Shown here piece after piece: positions 6,763 to 16,101 of a stretch of DNA of 64,000 nt. The DNA is taken from the NCBI RefSeq assembly GCF_014644315.1, contig NZ_BMKL01000001.1, positions 1,251,001-1,315,000 on the forward strand, written 5' to 3'. The notes below the pieces were generated by a model, which saw only the letters and a program-made list of their open reading frames with translations, was not told where the DNA came from and made no database searches. The translations under genes and the position numbers were made by a program. The stretch's first letter is position 1; each line of letters starts with the position of its first letter. Source of the stretch: Tsuneonella deserti. GTDB taxonomy: Bacteria; Pseudomonadota; Alphaproteobacteria; Sphingomonadales; Sphingomonadaceae.

Positions 6763-9422
6763 TCCCTGAGCACCGCCTGCGCCGCAGCGAGGCGGGCGAT
6801 TGGAACGCGATAAGGACTGGCGCTGACGTAATCGAGGCCGACCTTCTCGCAGAAGGCGATCGAGGCCGGATCACCGCCGTGTTCTCCGCAAATGCCCAGC
6901 TTGATGTCAGGCCGCGCGTTGCGGCCGCGCTCCGCTGCGATGCGGACGAGCTCGCCCACTCCATCGACGTCGAGACTGACGAAAGGGTCGCGCGCGAAAA
7001 TTCCACGCTCGACGTAGCTACCGAGGAACCGGCCCGCATCGTCACGACTGAGTCCCAGGGTCGTCTGCGTAAGGTCGTTGGTGCCGAACGAGAAGAAGCG
7101 GGCTTCGGCCGCGATATCGCCTGCCATCAGGGCCGCGCGCGGCAATTCGATCATCGTGCCCACGAGATAGTCGATCGTCCGCCCCTTCGCGGCAAAGACC
7201 TCGGCGGCGACGCGGTCGATCAGGGCACGCAGGATTTCCAGCTCGCGCCTGGTGGCGACCAGCGGAACCATCACTTCGGGCACGGGGGCGGCGCCGCTCT
7301 CTTCCGCGACCTCGCAAGCCGCTTCGAATATCGCGCGGGCCTGCATCTCGTAGATTTCGGGGTATGTGATGCCGAGACGGCACCCGCGGTGGCCCAGCAT
7401 CGGGTTGAATTCGTGCAGCTCGGCCGCGCGGCGCTTCAGGTGGTCGACGCCGAACCCGGTCGCATCGGCAAGTTCTTCGAAATCCGAGTCTTCCTGCGGC
7501 AGGAATTCGTGCAGCGGCGGGTCCAGCAGGCGAATGGTGCACGGCAGGCCTGCCATGACCTCGAAGATCTTTGCGAAGTCGCCGCGCTGTTCGGGCAGCA
7601 GGAGGTCGAGCGCCTTGCGCCGGCCGGCCTCGTCCTCCGCCAGGATCATCTGGCGCACCGCGCTGATCCGGTTGGCATCGAAGAACATGTGCTCGGTGCG
7701 GCACAAGCCGATTCCCTCCGCCCCGAACTGGCGAGCCATCGTGCAGTCGGCGGGGGTCTCCGCGTTCGCGCGAACCCTCATGCGGCGGTGACGGTCGGCC
7801 CATTCCATCAGTGTTCCGAAATCGCCTGCGAGGACGGGCTCGATCGTCTGGACCTCCCCGGCCATGACCTGTCCCGTTCCGCCATCCAGCGTCAGGGTAT
7901 CGCCTTCGGCCAGCTCGCGTCCCCCGATCCGCAAAGTGCGCGACTTGAGATCGATCGACACGCCGGCAGCGCCCGATACGCAGCACCGGCCCATCCCGCG
8001 CGCGACCACGGCAGCGTGACTGGTCATGCCGCCGCGAGCGGTGAGAATGCCTTGGGCAGCGTGCATCCCGTGGATATCCTCGGGGCTGGTTTCAACCCGC
8101 ACCAGAATGACTCTCTCGCCCCGCCCGGCCCACGTCTCCGCGGTATCGGCGTCGAGCACGATCTTGCCTGAAGCCGCACCGGGCGAGGCGGGGAGCCCCG
8201 TGGTCAGCACGTCGCGCGGTGCATCCGGGTCGAGCGTGGGATGAAGCAACTGGTCGAGCGCCATCGGATCGACGCGAAGGATTGCCGTCTTCTCGTCGAT
8301 CAGCCCTTCTCCCGCCATATCGACCGCCATCTTGAGGGCGGCCTTGGCGGTGCGCTTGCCGGTGCGGGTCTGGAGCATCCAGAGCTTGCCGCGTTCCACG
8401 GTAAACTCGATGTCCTGCATGTCCTTGTAATGCAGCTCGAGCAGGTCGAACACGCGGGCAAGCTCGCCGTACGCCTCGGGCATCGCCTCTTCCATGCTGA
8501 GCGGCTTGGCACCCGCCGCCTCGCGGGCCTTTTTCGTCAGGTACTGCGGGGTGCGAATGCCGGCGACGACGTCTTCGCCCTGGGCGTTGATCAGCCATTC
8601 GCCATAGTAGGCGCGCTCGCCGGTGGCGGGGTCGCGGGTAAAGGCAACTCCGGTGGCGCTGGTATCGCCCATGTTGCCGAACACCATCGCCTGGACGTTG
8701 ACCGCGGTGCCCCAGTCGCCCGGGATGTCGTTCAAGCGGCGGTAGACCTTGGCCCGGTCGCTGTCCCAACTGTCGAACACCGCACGGATGGCGCCCCAGA
8801 GCTGCTCGTTCACGTCTTGCGGGAATGGCTTGCCAAGCTGCTCCTCCACGATGACGCGATACTGCCCCACCAGCGTCTGCCAGTCTTCAGCGCCCATCTC
8901 GGTATCGGCGTAAAAGCCCTTGTCTTCCTTGGCGATTTCGAGCGCTTCCTCGAATGCGCCATGGTCGAGGCCGAGGACGACGTCCGAGTACATATGGATG
9001 AACCGGCGATAGCTGTCCCAGGCGAAACGGGCATCGCCGCTTGCCGAAGCGAGCCCTCGAACGGTTTCGTCGTTGAGTCCGAGGTTGAGGACGGTATCCA
9101 TCATGCCCGGCATAGATGCGCGGGCGCCGGAGCGGACGGACACGAGCAGGGGATCGGCCGGGTCTCCGAGCCTCTTTCCGACCGATTTTTCGATGTGCTG
9201 CAAAGCATTGGCAACCGCAGCTCGCAACTCCTCGGAGAAGTCGCCCCCTTCCGACAGGTAGCGAACGCACTCTTCGGTGGTGATGGTGAAGCCGGGAGGA
9301 ACGGGCAGGCCGATCGCGGCCATTTCGGCAAGGTTGGCGCCCTTGCCGCCGGTAACGGCCTTGTCCTTCTGGCGCGGGTCCGAATGGGGTGCGCCACCGC
9401 CGAATGGATAGACCGTCTGCAT
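6759..9422 (-). CDS. ppdK: Pyruvate, phosphate dikinase
   Basis: The 887-residue enzyme interconverts pyruvate + ATP + Pi with PEP + AMP + PPi. Length is standard. The N-terminal ATP-grasp domain starts with TGGKGANLAEMAAIGLPVPP. The swivelling phosphohistidine domain has GGMTSHAAVVARGMGRCCVSG with His469. The C-terminal TIM barrel carries FFSFGTNDLTQTTLG and the active-site LGICGEHGGDPAS with Cys845. It would supply PEP for gluconeogenesis, consistent with a heterotroph using acids or fatty acids. The gene lies behind glyQ-glyS on the same strand with a 121-bp gap, and its own promoter was not clear. Confidence 0.97.
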   Translation of the reverse strand: MQTVYPFGGGAPHSDPRQKDKAVTGGKGANLAEMAAIGLPVPPGFTITTEECVRYLSEGGDFSEELRAAVANALQHIEKSVGKRLGDPADPLLVSVRSGARASMPGMMDTVLNLGLNDETVRGLASASGDARFAWDSYRRFIHMYSDVVLGLDHGAFEEALEIAKEDKGFYADTEMGAEDWQTLVGQYRVIVEEQLGKPFPQDVNEQLWGAIRAVFDSWDSDRAKVYRRLNDIPGDWGTAVNVQAMVFGNMGDTSATGVAFTRDPATGERAYYGEWLINAQGEDVVAGIRTPQYLTKKAREAAGAKPLSMEEAMPEAYGELARVFDLLELHYKDMQDIEFTVERGKLWMLQTRTGKRTAKAALKMAVDMAGEGLIDEKTAILRVDPMALDQLLHPTLDPDAPRDVLTTGLPASPGAASGKIVLDADTAETWAGRGERVILVRVETSPEDIHGMHAAQGILTARGGMTSHAAVVARGMGRCCVSGAAGVSIDLKSRTLRIGGRELAEGDTLTLDGGTGQVMAGEVQTIEPVLAGDFGTLMEWADRHRRMRVRANAETPADCTMARQFGAEGIGLCRTEHMFFDANRISAVRQMILAEDEAGRRKALDLLLPEQRGDFAKIFEVMAGLPCTIRLLDPPLHEFLPQEDSDFEELADATGFGVDHLKRRAAELHEFNPMLGHRGCRLGITYPEIYEMQARAIFEAACEVAEESGAAPVPEVMVPLVATRRELEILRALIDRVAAEVFAAKGRTIDYLVGTMIELPRAALMAGDIAAEARFFSFGTNDLTQTTLGLSRDDAGRFLGSYVERGIFARDPFVSLDVDGVGELVRIAAERGRNARPDIKLGICGEHGGDPASIAFCEKVGLDYVSASPYRVPIARLAAAQAVLRD

Positions 9423-9543
9423 CAGTTTTCCCTTTCGCGTGGACCGCCGACCGGGGTCTCAATAAAAACTTCGGGCCTGCCTCAAGCGACTGTTTTCAGG
9501 ACCGATATCGTCAATTCCCGGCGTCCCGGTCGTCACCTTCCGC

Positions 9544-11736
9544 TCAGCCCTCGATCCGAGAGAAATCGGCGACCCGGTGAACCGCGTCGCGCAGGCGCGC
9601 GAGCAGGTCGAGGCGCGCGGCGCGCTTGCCGGCGTCGGGATCGTTCACGGTCACGCTGTCAAAGAACGCATCGATCGGCGCGCGCAGAGAAGCGAGCGCC
9701 GACATCGCGGCGCCGAAATCCTCCGCCTCGACCGCCGCGCTGGCAGTCGGCTCGGCGGCATCGAGCGCCTCGATGAGCGCCTTTTCCGCAGGTTCGGGCG
9801 TGTAGGAAAGCGCGTTCTCGCGCCGCTGCGCCATCTTGGCGGCGATCACCGGGGCGAGGTCGGGGTCGTCCACCAGCGCGAGCGGATCTTCCTCGCCCGT
9901 GCGCGCGATCTCGCCCTCATGCCCGCGCCAGTCTTCCTTCTTGAGGATGTTCGCCGCGCGCTTGTAGCCGGCGAGGAGGTTCGCGCCGTCCTCGGTCGCC
10001 ACGAACGCCTGCAGCGCCTTTACGCGGGCGAGCAAGCGGACGAGATCGTCCTCGAATCCAAGCGCGAACACCGCGTCGATCAGGTCGTGACGGACGCCCG
10101 CCTCGCGCTGCTGGACCTTGAGTCGGTCGGCGAAAAAATCGAGGAGCTCGCCTTGGGCGATCGGGAAACGGAGTCCATTTTCCTGGACGATCCGGATGAT
10201 GCCCAATGCCGCGCGCCGCAGGGCAAAAGGATCTTTCGAGCCTGTGGGTTTCTCGTCAATTTCAAAGAAGCCGCGAAGTGTATCAAGCTTGTCGGCCAGG
10301 CTCACCGCCACCGTGACCGGCGCGGTCGGCACGTCGTCGCCCTGCCCTACCGGCTTGTAGTGATCGCGAATGGCGTCAGCCACAGCATCGGGCAGCCCCT
10401 CGGCGCGGGCGTAATAACCGCCCATAAACCCCTGAAGTTCGGGAAATTCCCCGACCATCTCGGTAACGAGATCGGCCTTGGCGAGACGCGCGGCCTGTTC
10501 GGCCTGGTCGGCTAGGGCGGCAACCTCTTCGTCATTCCCGCGAAGGCGGGAATCCAGTCCGGCGTCGGCGGCTCCGATCTGGGCCCCCGCCTTCGCGGGG
10601 GTGACGGTGTATGGAGAAACGATCCCTTCCTCGACCAGCCAGCGCGCCAGCTTGGCGACCCGTTCCACCTTGTCGGCGACAGTGCCGAGCTTTTCGTGGA
10701 AGGTAATTCGCTCCAGCTTTTTCGCGTGTTCGGCGAGCGGGGTCTTGCGATCCTGCTCCCAGAAGAAGCGCGCGTCGGAAAGCCGGGCGGCGAGAACCTT
10801 GCGGTTGCCGTCGACGATCGCCGTGCCGCCATCCTCGGCATCGATGTTCGCGGTGCAGACGAACGCGTTGGCGAGCTTGCCCGCCCCATCGTTCGCCACG
10901 AAGTATTTCTGGTTGGTCCGCGCGGTAAGCTGGATCACCTCGGGCGGCACGTCGAGGAACGCCTCGTCGAACCGGCCGAGCAGCGGCACGGGCCACTCGG
11001 TGAGGCCGGCGTTCTCGATCACGAGCCCCTCATCCTCGACGAGCGAGAGCCCCGCATCGGCAGCGGCTTTCGCAGCGCCCGAGCGGATGAGATCCTGCCG
11101 CTCGGCGTGATCGACGATCACATGGCAGGCGCGCAGCTTCTCCTGGTAGTCGTACGCGCCGCCGATGGTGATCGGCCCGGCACCATGAAAGCGGTGGCCC
11201 AACGTCATGAACCCGCTGGCTACCCCGCCCACCTCGCACTCGACGAGCGCTTCGCCGAAGATGGCGACGATGCCGCTTAGCGGACGAACCCAACGAAGGC
11301 TCTCGGTGCTGAGAGAGGCGGCGCCCCAGCGCATCGACTTGGGCCAGGGGAACGCGCGGATGGTCGCCGGGATCGCCTCGGCCAAGACGTCGCGAGTGGC
11401 ACGTCCCTGTTTTTCGACCACGGCGTAAAACACGCCGTCTCGATCCTCGAGCTGGTCCTTCGTGAGGCCGGTCTTGCGCAGGAAGCCTTCGAGCGCTTGA
11501 TCGGGCGCGCTGGTGCGGGGGCCCCTGGTCTCTTCGCGCACGGCCTCGGTGGCGTCCGGCAGGTCGCGCGCGATCATGGCGAGGCGGCGCGGCGTCGACC
11601 ATACGGTGACGTCACCAAGTGAAACCCCGGCGGCGTCCATTTCCTTGCGGAACAGTTTTTCGAGGTCGGCCCGCGCGCCCGCCTGCATCCGTGCGGGGAT
11701 TTCCTCGCACCGGAGTTCGAGCAGGAAATCGGTCAC
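9544..11736 (-). CDS. glyS: Glycyl-tRNA synthetase beta subunit
   Basis: GlyS binds tRNA-Gly in the bacterial alpha2beta2 enzyme. The start was placed at GTG 11736, whose last bases overlap the glyQ stop as GTGA; this yields [17 protein letters not shown], the normal GlyS N-terminus, and 730 residues. Typical blocks follow: [33 protein letters not shown]-like [16 protein letters not shown], and [13 protein letters not shown]. The C-terminal anticodon-binding part ends [20 protein letters not shown]. Residues 378-402 are foreign to the family: they are encoded by a 75-bp palindromic repeat inserted in frame between [11 protein letters not shown] and the [16 protein letters not shown] helix. 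Confidence 0.96.
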   Translation of the reverse strand: MTDFLLELRCEEIPARMQAGARADLEKLFRKEMDAAGVSLGDVTVWSTPRRLAMIARDLPDATEAVREETRGPRTSAPDQALEGFLRKTGLTKDQLEDRDGVFYAVVEKQGRATRDVLAEAIPATIRAFPWPKSMRWGAASLSTESLRWVRPLSGIVAIFGEALVECEVGGVASGFMTLGHRFHGAGPITIGGAYDYQEKLRACHVIVDHAERQDLIRSGAAKAAADAGLSLVEDEGLVIENAGLTEWPVPLLGRFDEAFLDVPPEVIQLTARTNQKYFVANDGAGKLANAFVCTANIDAEDGGTAIVDGNRKVLAARLSDARFFWEQDRKTPLAEHAKKLERITFHEKLGTVADKVERVAKLARWLVEEGIVSPYTVTPAKAGAQIGAADAGLDSRLRGNDEEVAALADQAEQAARLAKADLVTEMVGEFPELQGFMGGYYARAEGLPDAVADAIRDHYKPVGQGDDVPTAPVTVAVSLADKLDTLRGFFEIDEKPTGSKDPFALRRAALGIIRIVQENGLRFPIAQGELLDFFADRLKVQQREAGVRHDLIDAVFALGFEDDLVRLLARVKALQAFVATEDGANLLAGYKRAANILKKEDWRGHEGEIARTGEEDPLALVDDPDLAPVIAAKMAQRRENALSYTPEPAEKALIEALDAAEPTASAAVEAEDFGAAMSALASLRAPIDAFFDSVTVNDPDAGKRAARLDLLARLRDAVHRVADFSRIEG
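10531..10605. repeat. Palindromic repeat element inserted in frame in glyS
   Basis: Left end GTCATTCCCGCGAAGGCGGG (10531-10550) and right end CCCGCCTTCGCGGGGGTGAC (10586-10605) are inverted copies matching at 18 of 20 positions, enclosing a 35-bp centre. This is the widespread proteobacterial repeat whose translation reads VTPAKAGAQ...LRGND; it is usually intergenic. Here it spans exactly 25 codons, so glyS stays open. No second copy was noticed elsewhere in the window. Confidence 0.85.
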
Positions 11737-12644
11737 AGCGTCCACCCCGGGAATTTCGCCTGCCATTCCGGCGTCATCTTGGCGGCATAGGCCTCGCAAG
11801 CCGAGCGCGCGAGATCGCGCACGCGGCCCATGTAGCTGGCGCGTTCCTGCACGCTGATGATGCCGCGCGCCTGCAGCAGATTGAACACGTGGCTCGCCTC
11901 GACCGCCTGCTCGTAGGCTGCGATCGGGACGTCGGCGGAGAGTGCATTGCGGCACTCTGCCTCGGCCTTGGTGAAGAGGTCGAACAGGGCGTCGGTGTCC
12001 GCGACCTCGAAGTTCCACTTCGACATCTGCTTCTCGTTCTCGAGAAACACCTGGCCGTAGCTCACTCCGCGTCCGTCGAAGTCGAGATCATACACGTTGT
12101 CGACCCCCTGCAGGTACATCGCGAGGCGTTCGAGGCCGTAAGTGAGTTCGCCCGCGACCGGCTTGCAGTCGAACCCGCCCATCTGCTGGAAATAGGTGAA
12201 CTGGGTCACTTCCATCCCGTCGCACCAGACTTCCCAGCCCAGCCCCCAGGCTCCAAGAGTGGGGCTTTCCCAATCGTCTTCGACGAAGCGGATATCGTGC
12301 TTGAGCGGGTCGATGCCGATCGCCGTCAGGCTCTGCAGGTAAAGCTCCTGCAGGTCCGGCGGGCTCGGCTTCAGGATCACCTGGTACTGGTAGTAGTGCT
12401 GCAGCCGGTTGGGGTTTTCGCCATAGCGTCCGTCGGTCGGGCGGCGGCACGGCTGCACGAAGGCGGCGTTCCACGGCTCCGGACCCAGTGCGCGCAGGGT
12501 GGTGGCGGTGTGAAAGGTGCCCGCGCCCATGCGCATGTCGTAAGGCTGCAGTATCAGGCAGCCGTGCTCGCTCCAGAAATCGTGGAGCGTCAGGATCATG
12601 TCCTGAAAACTGCGCTTCGGGTCGCGGGAAGGTGCGGCTGTCAT
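11733..12644 (-). CDS. glyQ: Glycyl-tRNA synthetase alpha subunit
   Basis: GlyQ is the catalytic class II subunit that activates glycine and charges tRNA-Gly with GlyS. Signature blocks are [67 protein letters not shown] and [18 protein letters not shown] 12644 gives 303 residues, the usual length, and leaves 11 residues before SFQDMIL as in homologues. ATG 12671 and TTG 12674 are alternative upstream starts; none has a strong Shine-Dalgarno. The stop overlaps the glyS start by 4 bp, so the subunits are translationally coupled. Confidence 0.96.
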   Translation of the reverse strand: MTAAPSRDPKRSFQDMILTLHDFWSEHGCLILQPYDMRMGAGTFHTATTLRALGPEPWNAAFVQPCRRPTDGRYGENPNRLQHYYQYQVILKPSPPDLQELYLQSLTAIGIDPLKHDIRFVEDDWESPTLGAWGLGWEVWCDGMEVTQFTYFQQMGGFDCKPVAGELTYGLERLAMYLQGVDNVYDLDFDGRGVSYGQVFLENEKQMSKWNFEVADTDALFDLFTKAEAECRNALSADVPIAAYEQAVEASHVFNLLQARGIISVQERASYMGRVRDLARSACEAYAAKMTPEWQAKFPGWTL

Positions 12645-12738
12645 CGGCACGGCAAATGGCCGAGCGGCCATCAACCGTCAATGCTGCGGGAGCGAACGCC
12701 CGCGATGACAGGTTAGCCCAACAATATGTCAAGCATCG

Positions 12739-12769
12739 TTGACACCGTCGTACTCTCACGACATATAGT
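12739..12769 (+). promoter_or_regulatory. Promoter of the membrane protein/XRE pair
   Basis: TTGACA (12739-12744) is followed after 17 bp by CATATA (12762-12767) or after 19 bp by TATAGT (12764-12769). The -35 box is one arm of a perfect inverted repeat, TGTCAA-N6-TTGACA (12727-12744), so a repressor could bind over it. Confidence 0.6.
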
Positions 12770-12783
12770 CATGTATACATGAC
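12768..12783. promoter_or_regulatory. 16-bp perfect palindrome, likely XRE operator
   Basis: GTCATGTATACATGAC reads identically on both strands. It begins at the end of the -10 region and covers the expected transcription start. A compact, perfect palindrome here is typical of the site for a small dimeric XRE repressor, and such a regulator is encoded at 13183 in the same transcript, so negative autoregulation is the likely meaning. Confidence 0.65.
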
Positions 12784-12799
12784 ATGGAGACAATACCAC

Positions 12800-13186
12800 A
12801 TGACACCTGAAACTCGAGCCCACATGGTTATGATGGCGGCCTACATGGGCGCGTTCGGCACCGCGCTGATGGCGCTCTCCCTGCTTCTCCATTGGGACGA
12901 TATCACTCGCGGCGTGGGCGCAGGCATCATGATGGCCTGCCTCGTGATCCTGCTGGTCCGCAAGTTGCGTGACGAATACCTGCAGGAACTATGGTCTGCA
13001 GGAGCCTCGTGGGCGCTTCTTGCAACGATTGCGTGGAGCATCCTTGTCCCGCTTTACCAGGGGACATTCGAAGGCCGGGCCGGGGTTACGTGGTTGCCCG
13101 ATCTATCCGGCAACTGGACGATGATCGTCGCCATGGGCGCGTTCTTTGCCGGTTTTCACTTCCGCCGGCTGCGGGGTGCCGCATGA
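12800..13186 (+). CDS. Small four-helix membrane protein paired with an XRE regulator
   Basis: The protein has 128 residues from ATG 12800, chosen because GGAGA lies 10 bp upstream; ATG 12779 would add 7 residues but sits inside the palindrome. Four hydrophobic segments are visible: MVMMAAYMGAFGTALMALSLL, AGIMMACLVILLV, a long one beginning WALLATIAWSILVPLY, and WTMIVAMGAFFAGFHF, joined by short charged loops. I do not recognise a named family. It overlaps the following XRE regulator by 4 bp (ATGA). Such two-gene units of an integral membrane protein plus a YozG-like regulator recur in bacteria, but no function is established. Confidence 0.75.
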   Translation: MTPETRAHMVMMAAYMGAFGTALMALSLLLHWDDITRGVGAGIMMACLVILLVRKLRDEYLQELWSAGASWALLATIAWSILVPLYQGTFEGRAGVTWLPDLSGNWTMIVAMGAFFAGFHFRRLRGAA

Positions 13187-13380
13187 AGAACCAGCTCAAG
13201 GTACTGCGCGCGATGCGCAACTGGAGCCAGGCCGAACTCGCGGAGCGGCTTCAGGTCTCGCGACAGGCGGTCAACGCGATCGAGACAGGAAAGCATGATC
13301 CTTCCTTGCCGCTCGCCTTCCGGCTCGCCAGGTTGTTCGAACTGTCCATCGAAGAGATTTTCGATGATGGGGCGTCATAG
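13183..13380 (+). CDS. XRE-family HTH regulator, YozG-like
   Basis: The 65-residue protein is essentially only a helix-turn-helix: MKNQLKVLRAMRNWSQAELA, then LQVSRQAVNAIETGKHDPSL and FRLARLFELSIEEIF. The recognition helix is SRQAVNAIETG. It starts within the stop of the upstream membrane protein gene (ATGA), so the two are coupled. The perfect 16-bp palindrome and the second inverted repeat in the promoter are the obvious candidate operators. Confidence 0.88.
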   Translation: MKNQLKVLRAMRNWSQAELAERLQVSRQAVNAIETGKHDPSLPLAFRLARLFELSIEEIFDDGAS

Positions 13381-13483
13381 GCGGGCCCACCAAGGCGGCA
13401 TTCTTCAGCCGTTCTATTGCCTGAAGGGCACCGCGCCCCCAGTAACCGCTTTCCTCCAATGATCTTTTCGAGACTCCCTGATC

Positions 13484-14392
13484 ATGTCATTTCTTCGCAA
13501 GTTTACCCGGGGCCTTAGTGTCGCGGCTGCCTTATCCCTGTCGGGCGCCTGCGCTACTACTCCAGTAGACCCTGTCGCTCCCAAGGTCGCCGGGCCGGCC
13601 TTGTGGAAAGTGGCTGACGAGGACACGACGATATACTTGTTCGGCACGGTGCATGCGCTGCCCAAGGACGTGCCATGGATGCGCGGCGCGATTGGCCCGG
13701 CGCTTGCTGCTTCGGACACGCTGGTCACGGAAGTCGACCTCGGGTCGCAGAATTCGGCGGAGATGCAGAAGTTGATCCTCCAGAAGGGTATCCTCCCGCC
13801 TGAGGAGAACCTGCGGGGATTGCTAACGTCCGAACAGAAGGCGCAATACGAAGCCGGACTGAGCAAGCTCGGGATGCCGGTTGAATCGTTCGACCGGTTC
13901 GAACCATGGTACGCCTCGCTTATGTTCGCGCTGATCCCGCTCGCCAAGGCGGGGATCGTGGGTGACAACGGGGTCGAGAAGGGACTCGGTTCCGCTGCTG
14001 GCGCAGACAAGCGGCGCGCGGCGCTGGAGACTGCCGAATACCAGCTCTCCATCTTCGACAGCCTGCCCCGGGAAGCGCAGATCGACTACCTGATGAAGAC
14101 AATCGAGGGGAACGAGGACATCAAGGCCCTGCTCGAGGCGATGATGGCCGAATGGCTCGAGGGCGATGCCGATGCGCTTGCCCGGTTGATGAACGAGGAC
14201 ATGATGGGCGAGGAAGCGCTGATGGAGCGGCTCCTCTGGCAGCGCAACCGCGCCTGGGCCGATTGGGTGGTGAAGCGGCTCGACACTCCCGGCACGGTGT
14301 TCGTTGCGGTGGGCGCGGGTCATCTCGCAGGGGAGAAGAGCGTCCAGCAAGACCTCGCGGCCAAGGGCGTCAAAGTGATCCGCGTCCAGTGA
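13484..14392 (+). CDS. TraB/GumN family lipoprotein, first of two
   Basis: The 302-residue protein has a lipoprotein signal (SVAAALSLSGAC, lipobox L-S-G-A-C with Cys23). The mature part is a TraB/GumN domain, related to TIKI-type metalloproteases: the GTVHALP motif near residue 54 and VGAGHLAGE near the C-terminus hold the conserved His and acidic positions of the family. It should face the periplasm. Its stop overlaps the GTG start of a second family member. The biochemical role of bacterial GumN-like proteins is poorly known. Confidence 0.85.
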   Translation: MSFLRKFTRGLSVAAALSLSGACATTPVDPVAPKVAGPALWKVADEDTTIYLFGTVHALPKDVPWMRGAIGPALAASDTLVTEVDLGSQNSAEMQKLILQKGILPPEENLRGLLTSEQKAQYEAGLSKLGMPVESFDRFEPWYASLMFALIPLAKAGIVGDNGVEKGLGSAAGADKRRAALETAEYQLSIFDSLPREAQIDYLMKTIEGNEDIKALLEAMMAEWLEGDADALARLMNEDMMGEEALMERLLWQRNRAWADWVVKRLDTPGTVFVAVGAGHLAGEKSVQQDLAAKGVKVIRVQ

Positions 14393-15264
14393 TCCGGTCT
14401 GCTCTTGCGCTCCTGGCGGCTATGGCGCTTGCTTCGTGCGGCAAGGACGGACGCGCAGATATTCCTCCGCCCTCGCCCGCCCTGTGGCATGTGACCGCAC
14501 CGGACGGGCGCTCGGCCGGATGGCTGTTCGGCACCATCCATGCTCTGCCCGAAGACGCCAGATGGCGCACGCCGGCGATCGAGAAGGCGATCGTCGATGC
14601 GGACCTGCTCGTGGTCGAGGCGAAGGACCTCGAGGACACCGGCAAGCTTGCCGCCACCTTCACCCGTCTTTCGCATACGCCCGAGCAGCCCGCCCTGTCG
14701 GAGCGCGTGCCTGCTTCGTTGCAGGACCGGCTGCGCAGGCTTCTCGCCAAGGGAGGCTACCGCGAAGCCGACTTCAAGGCGATCGAGACTTGGGCCGCCG
14801 CAATCATGCTGGCGCAGCTGGCAGACGATTCGATCGGCGAGAACGGTGTGGATCGGGCGCTGCTAAAAGACTTCAAGGCTCGCCCGGTCGAGGAGCTTGA
14901 AGGGGTCGAGGGGCAGTTTCGGATCTTCGACACGCTTCCCGAAGCCGACCAGCGCGACCTTCTCGGGGCGGTGGTCGAGGAAGACACGATGGACGCAAGC
15001 GACAGCGCGCGGCTGGCGAAGCTGTGGCTCAAGGGCGATATGGACGCCATCGCGCGCGAGGGCGACGAGGGAATGCTTGCCGATCCCGAGCTCAAGCAGG
15101 CTCTGCTGATAAATCGCAACCGCCTGTGGGCGGACAAGCTGCTCGCGCTCTATGCGGCGGGCAAGCGCCCGCTGGTGGCAGTGGGTGCGGCGCATCTTGC
15201 TCCGCCTGAAGGGCTGCCGGAGCTGCTCGCGGCAAAGGGATATAGGGTCAGCCGCGTGCGCTGA
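14389..15264 (+). CDS. TraB/GumN family lipoprotein, second of two
   Basis: GTG 14389 overlaps the previous stop (GTGA) and gives 291 residues with lipobox LASC (VIRSALALLAAMALASCG). The domain repeats the family motifs GWLFGTIHALPEDARW and VAVGAAHLAPPEGLP. It aligns along its full length with the preceding protein (for example GENGVDRALL versus GDNGVEKGLG, and LLINRNRLWADKLL versus LLWQRNRAWADWVV), so the pair arose by tandem duplication and then diverged strongly. Confidence 0.85.
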   Translation: MIRSALALLAAMALASCGKDGRADIPPPSPALWHVTAPDGRSAGWLFGTIHALPEDARWRTPAIEKAIVDADLLVVEAKDLEDTGKLAATFTRLSHTPEQPALSERVPASLQDRLRRLLAKGGYREADFKAIETWAAAIMLAQLADDSIGENGVDRALLKDFKARPVEELEGVEGQFRIFDTLPEADQRDLLGAVVEEDTMDASDSARLAKLWLKGDMDAIAREGDEGMLADPELKQALLINRNRLWADKLLALYAAGKRPLVAVGAAHLAPPEGLPELLAAKGYRVSRVR

Positions 15265-15370
15265 GCTTGCCTTTTGGCTGGCCAGCGGCTAACGGCCCGC
15301 GCACCGGCGTCATGGTCATCCCTGGAGGCGTGGCGGACCGGTTACTCTACCGCATTCGAAAGGCAATACG

Positions 15371-16009
15371 ATGAGCGACGCTCTGACCCTGCCGGCCGAG
15401 GCGCGCGAGCGGGCTGGCAAGGGAGCCTCCCGTGTATTGCGCCGTGAAGGCCGTGTTCCCGCCGTGATCTACGGCGGCAAGGAAGAACCCACCCCGATCC
15501 ACGTCGAGGCGAAGGAACTGGTCCGCCAGCTCGGCACCGGCCACTTCATGAACTCGATCGTGATGATCGAAGTCGGCGGCAAGACCGTGCGCGCCCTGCC
15601 CAAGGACGTGGCGTTCGATCCCGTGAGCGATCGCCCGATCCACGTGGATTTCCTGCGTCTCGCCAAGGATTCCAAGATCCAGGTCGCCGTGCCGGTCGTG
15701 TTCGTCAACGAGGACGACAGCCCCGGCCTGAAGCGTGGCGGCGTGCTCAACGTCGTGCGTCACGAGCTGGAACTGGTCTGCGAATCGGACAAGATCCCCG
15801 ATGACATCACCATCGACGTCACTGGCAAGGATATCGGCGATTCGATCCACATCAGCGAAGTGACCCTCCCCGCCGGTGCGGAGAGCGCCATCACTGACCG
15901 CGATTTCACCATCGCGACACTGGTCGCCCCGTCGGCGCTCAAGCGCGCCGAAGGCGAAGCCGGCGAAGGCGAGGCTGAAGCGGCCGAAGGCGAGGAAGCC
16001 GGAGAGTAA
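15371..16009 (+). CDS. rplY: 50S ribosomal protein L25/general stress protein Ctc
   Basis: The 212-residue long (TL5/Ctc-type) form of L25 binds 5S rRNA. The N-terminal RNA-binding domain includes [23 protein letters not shown], and the C-terminal beta domain includes [25 protein letters not shown]. It ends in an acidic glutamate/alanine-rich tail, common in alphaproteobacteria. A terminator-like hairpin and then pth follow, the usual neighbour pair. Confidence 0.96.
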   Translation: MSDALTLPAEARERAGKGASRVLRREGRVPAVIYGGKEEPTPIHVEAKELVRQLGTGHFMNSIVMIEVGGKTVRALPKDVAFDPVSDRPIHVDFLRLAKDSKIQVAVPVVFVNEDDSPGLKRGGVLNVVRHELELVCESDKIPDDITIDVTGKDIGDSIHISEVTLPAGAESAITDRDFTIATLVAPSALKRAEGEAGEGEAEAAEGEEAGE

Positions 16010-16040
16010 TCTTCCGCTCTTTCGTGATGAGACAAGCAAG

Positions 16041-16068
16041 CGCCGGTCCAGCAATGGGCCGGCGTTTT
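16041..16068 (+). terminator. Intrinsic terminator after rplY
   Basis: CGCCGGTCC (16041-16049) pairs with GGGCCGGCG (16056-16064), with one G-T wobble, around AGCAAT and is followed by TTTT. It lies 31 bp after the rplY stop and 33 bp before pth, so it should reduce read-through into pth. Confidence 0.7.
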
Positions 16069-16101
16069 GCGTTGGGCGGCCTGTTCGCCTAAGCGCGCGC
16101 C

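Noticed and set aside
6879..9776. Long plus-strand frames opposite ppdK and glyS
   Set aside because: They mirror known minus-strand enzymes and show shadow composition (arginine-, histidine- and glutamine-rich, no motif).
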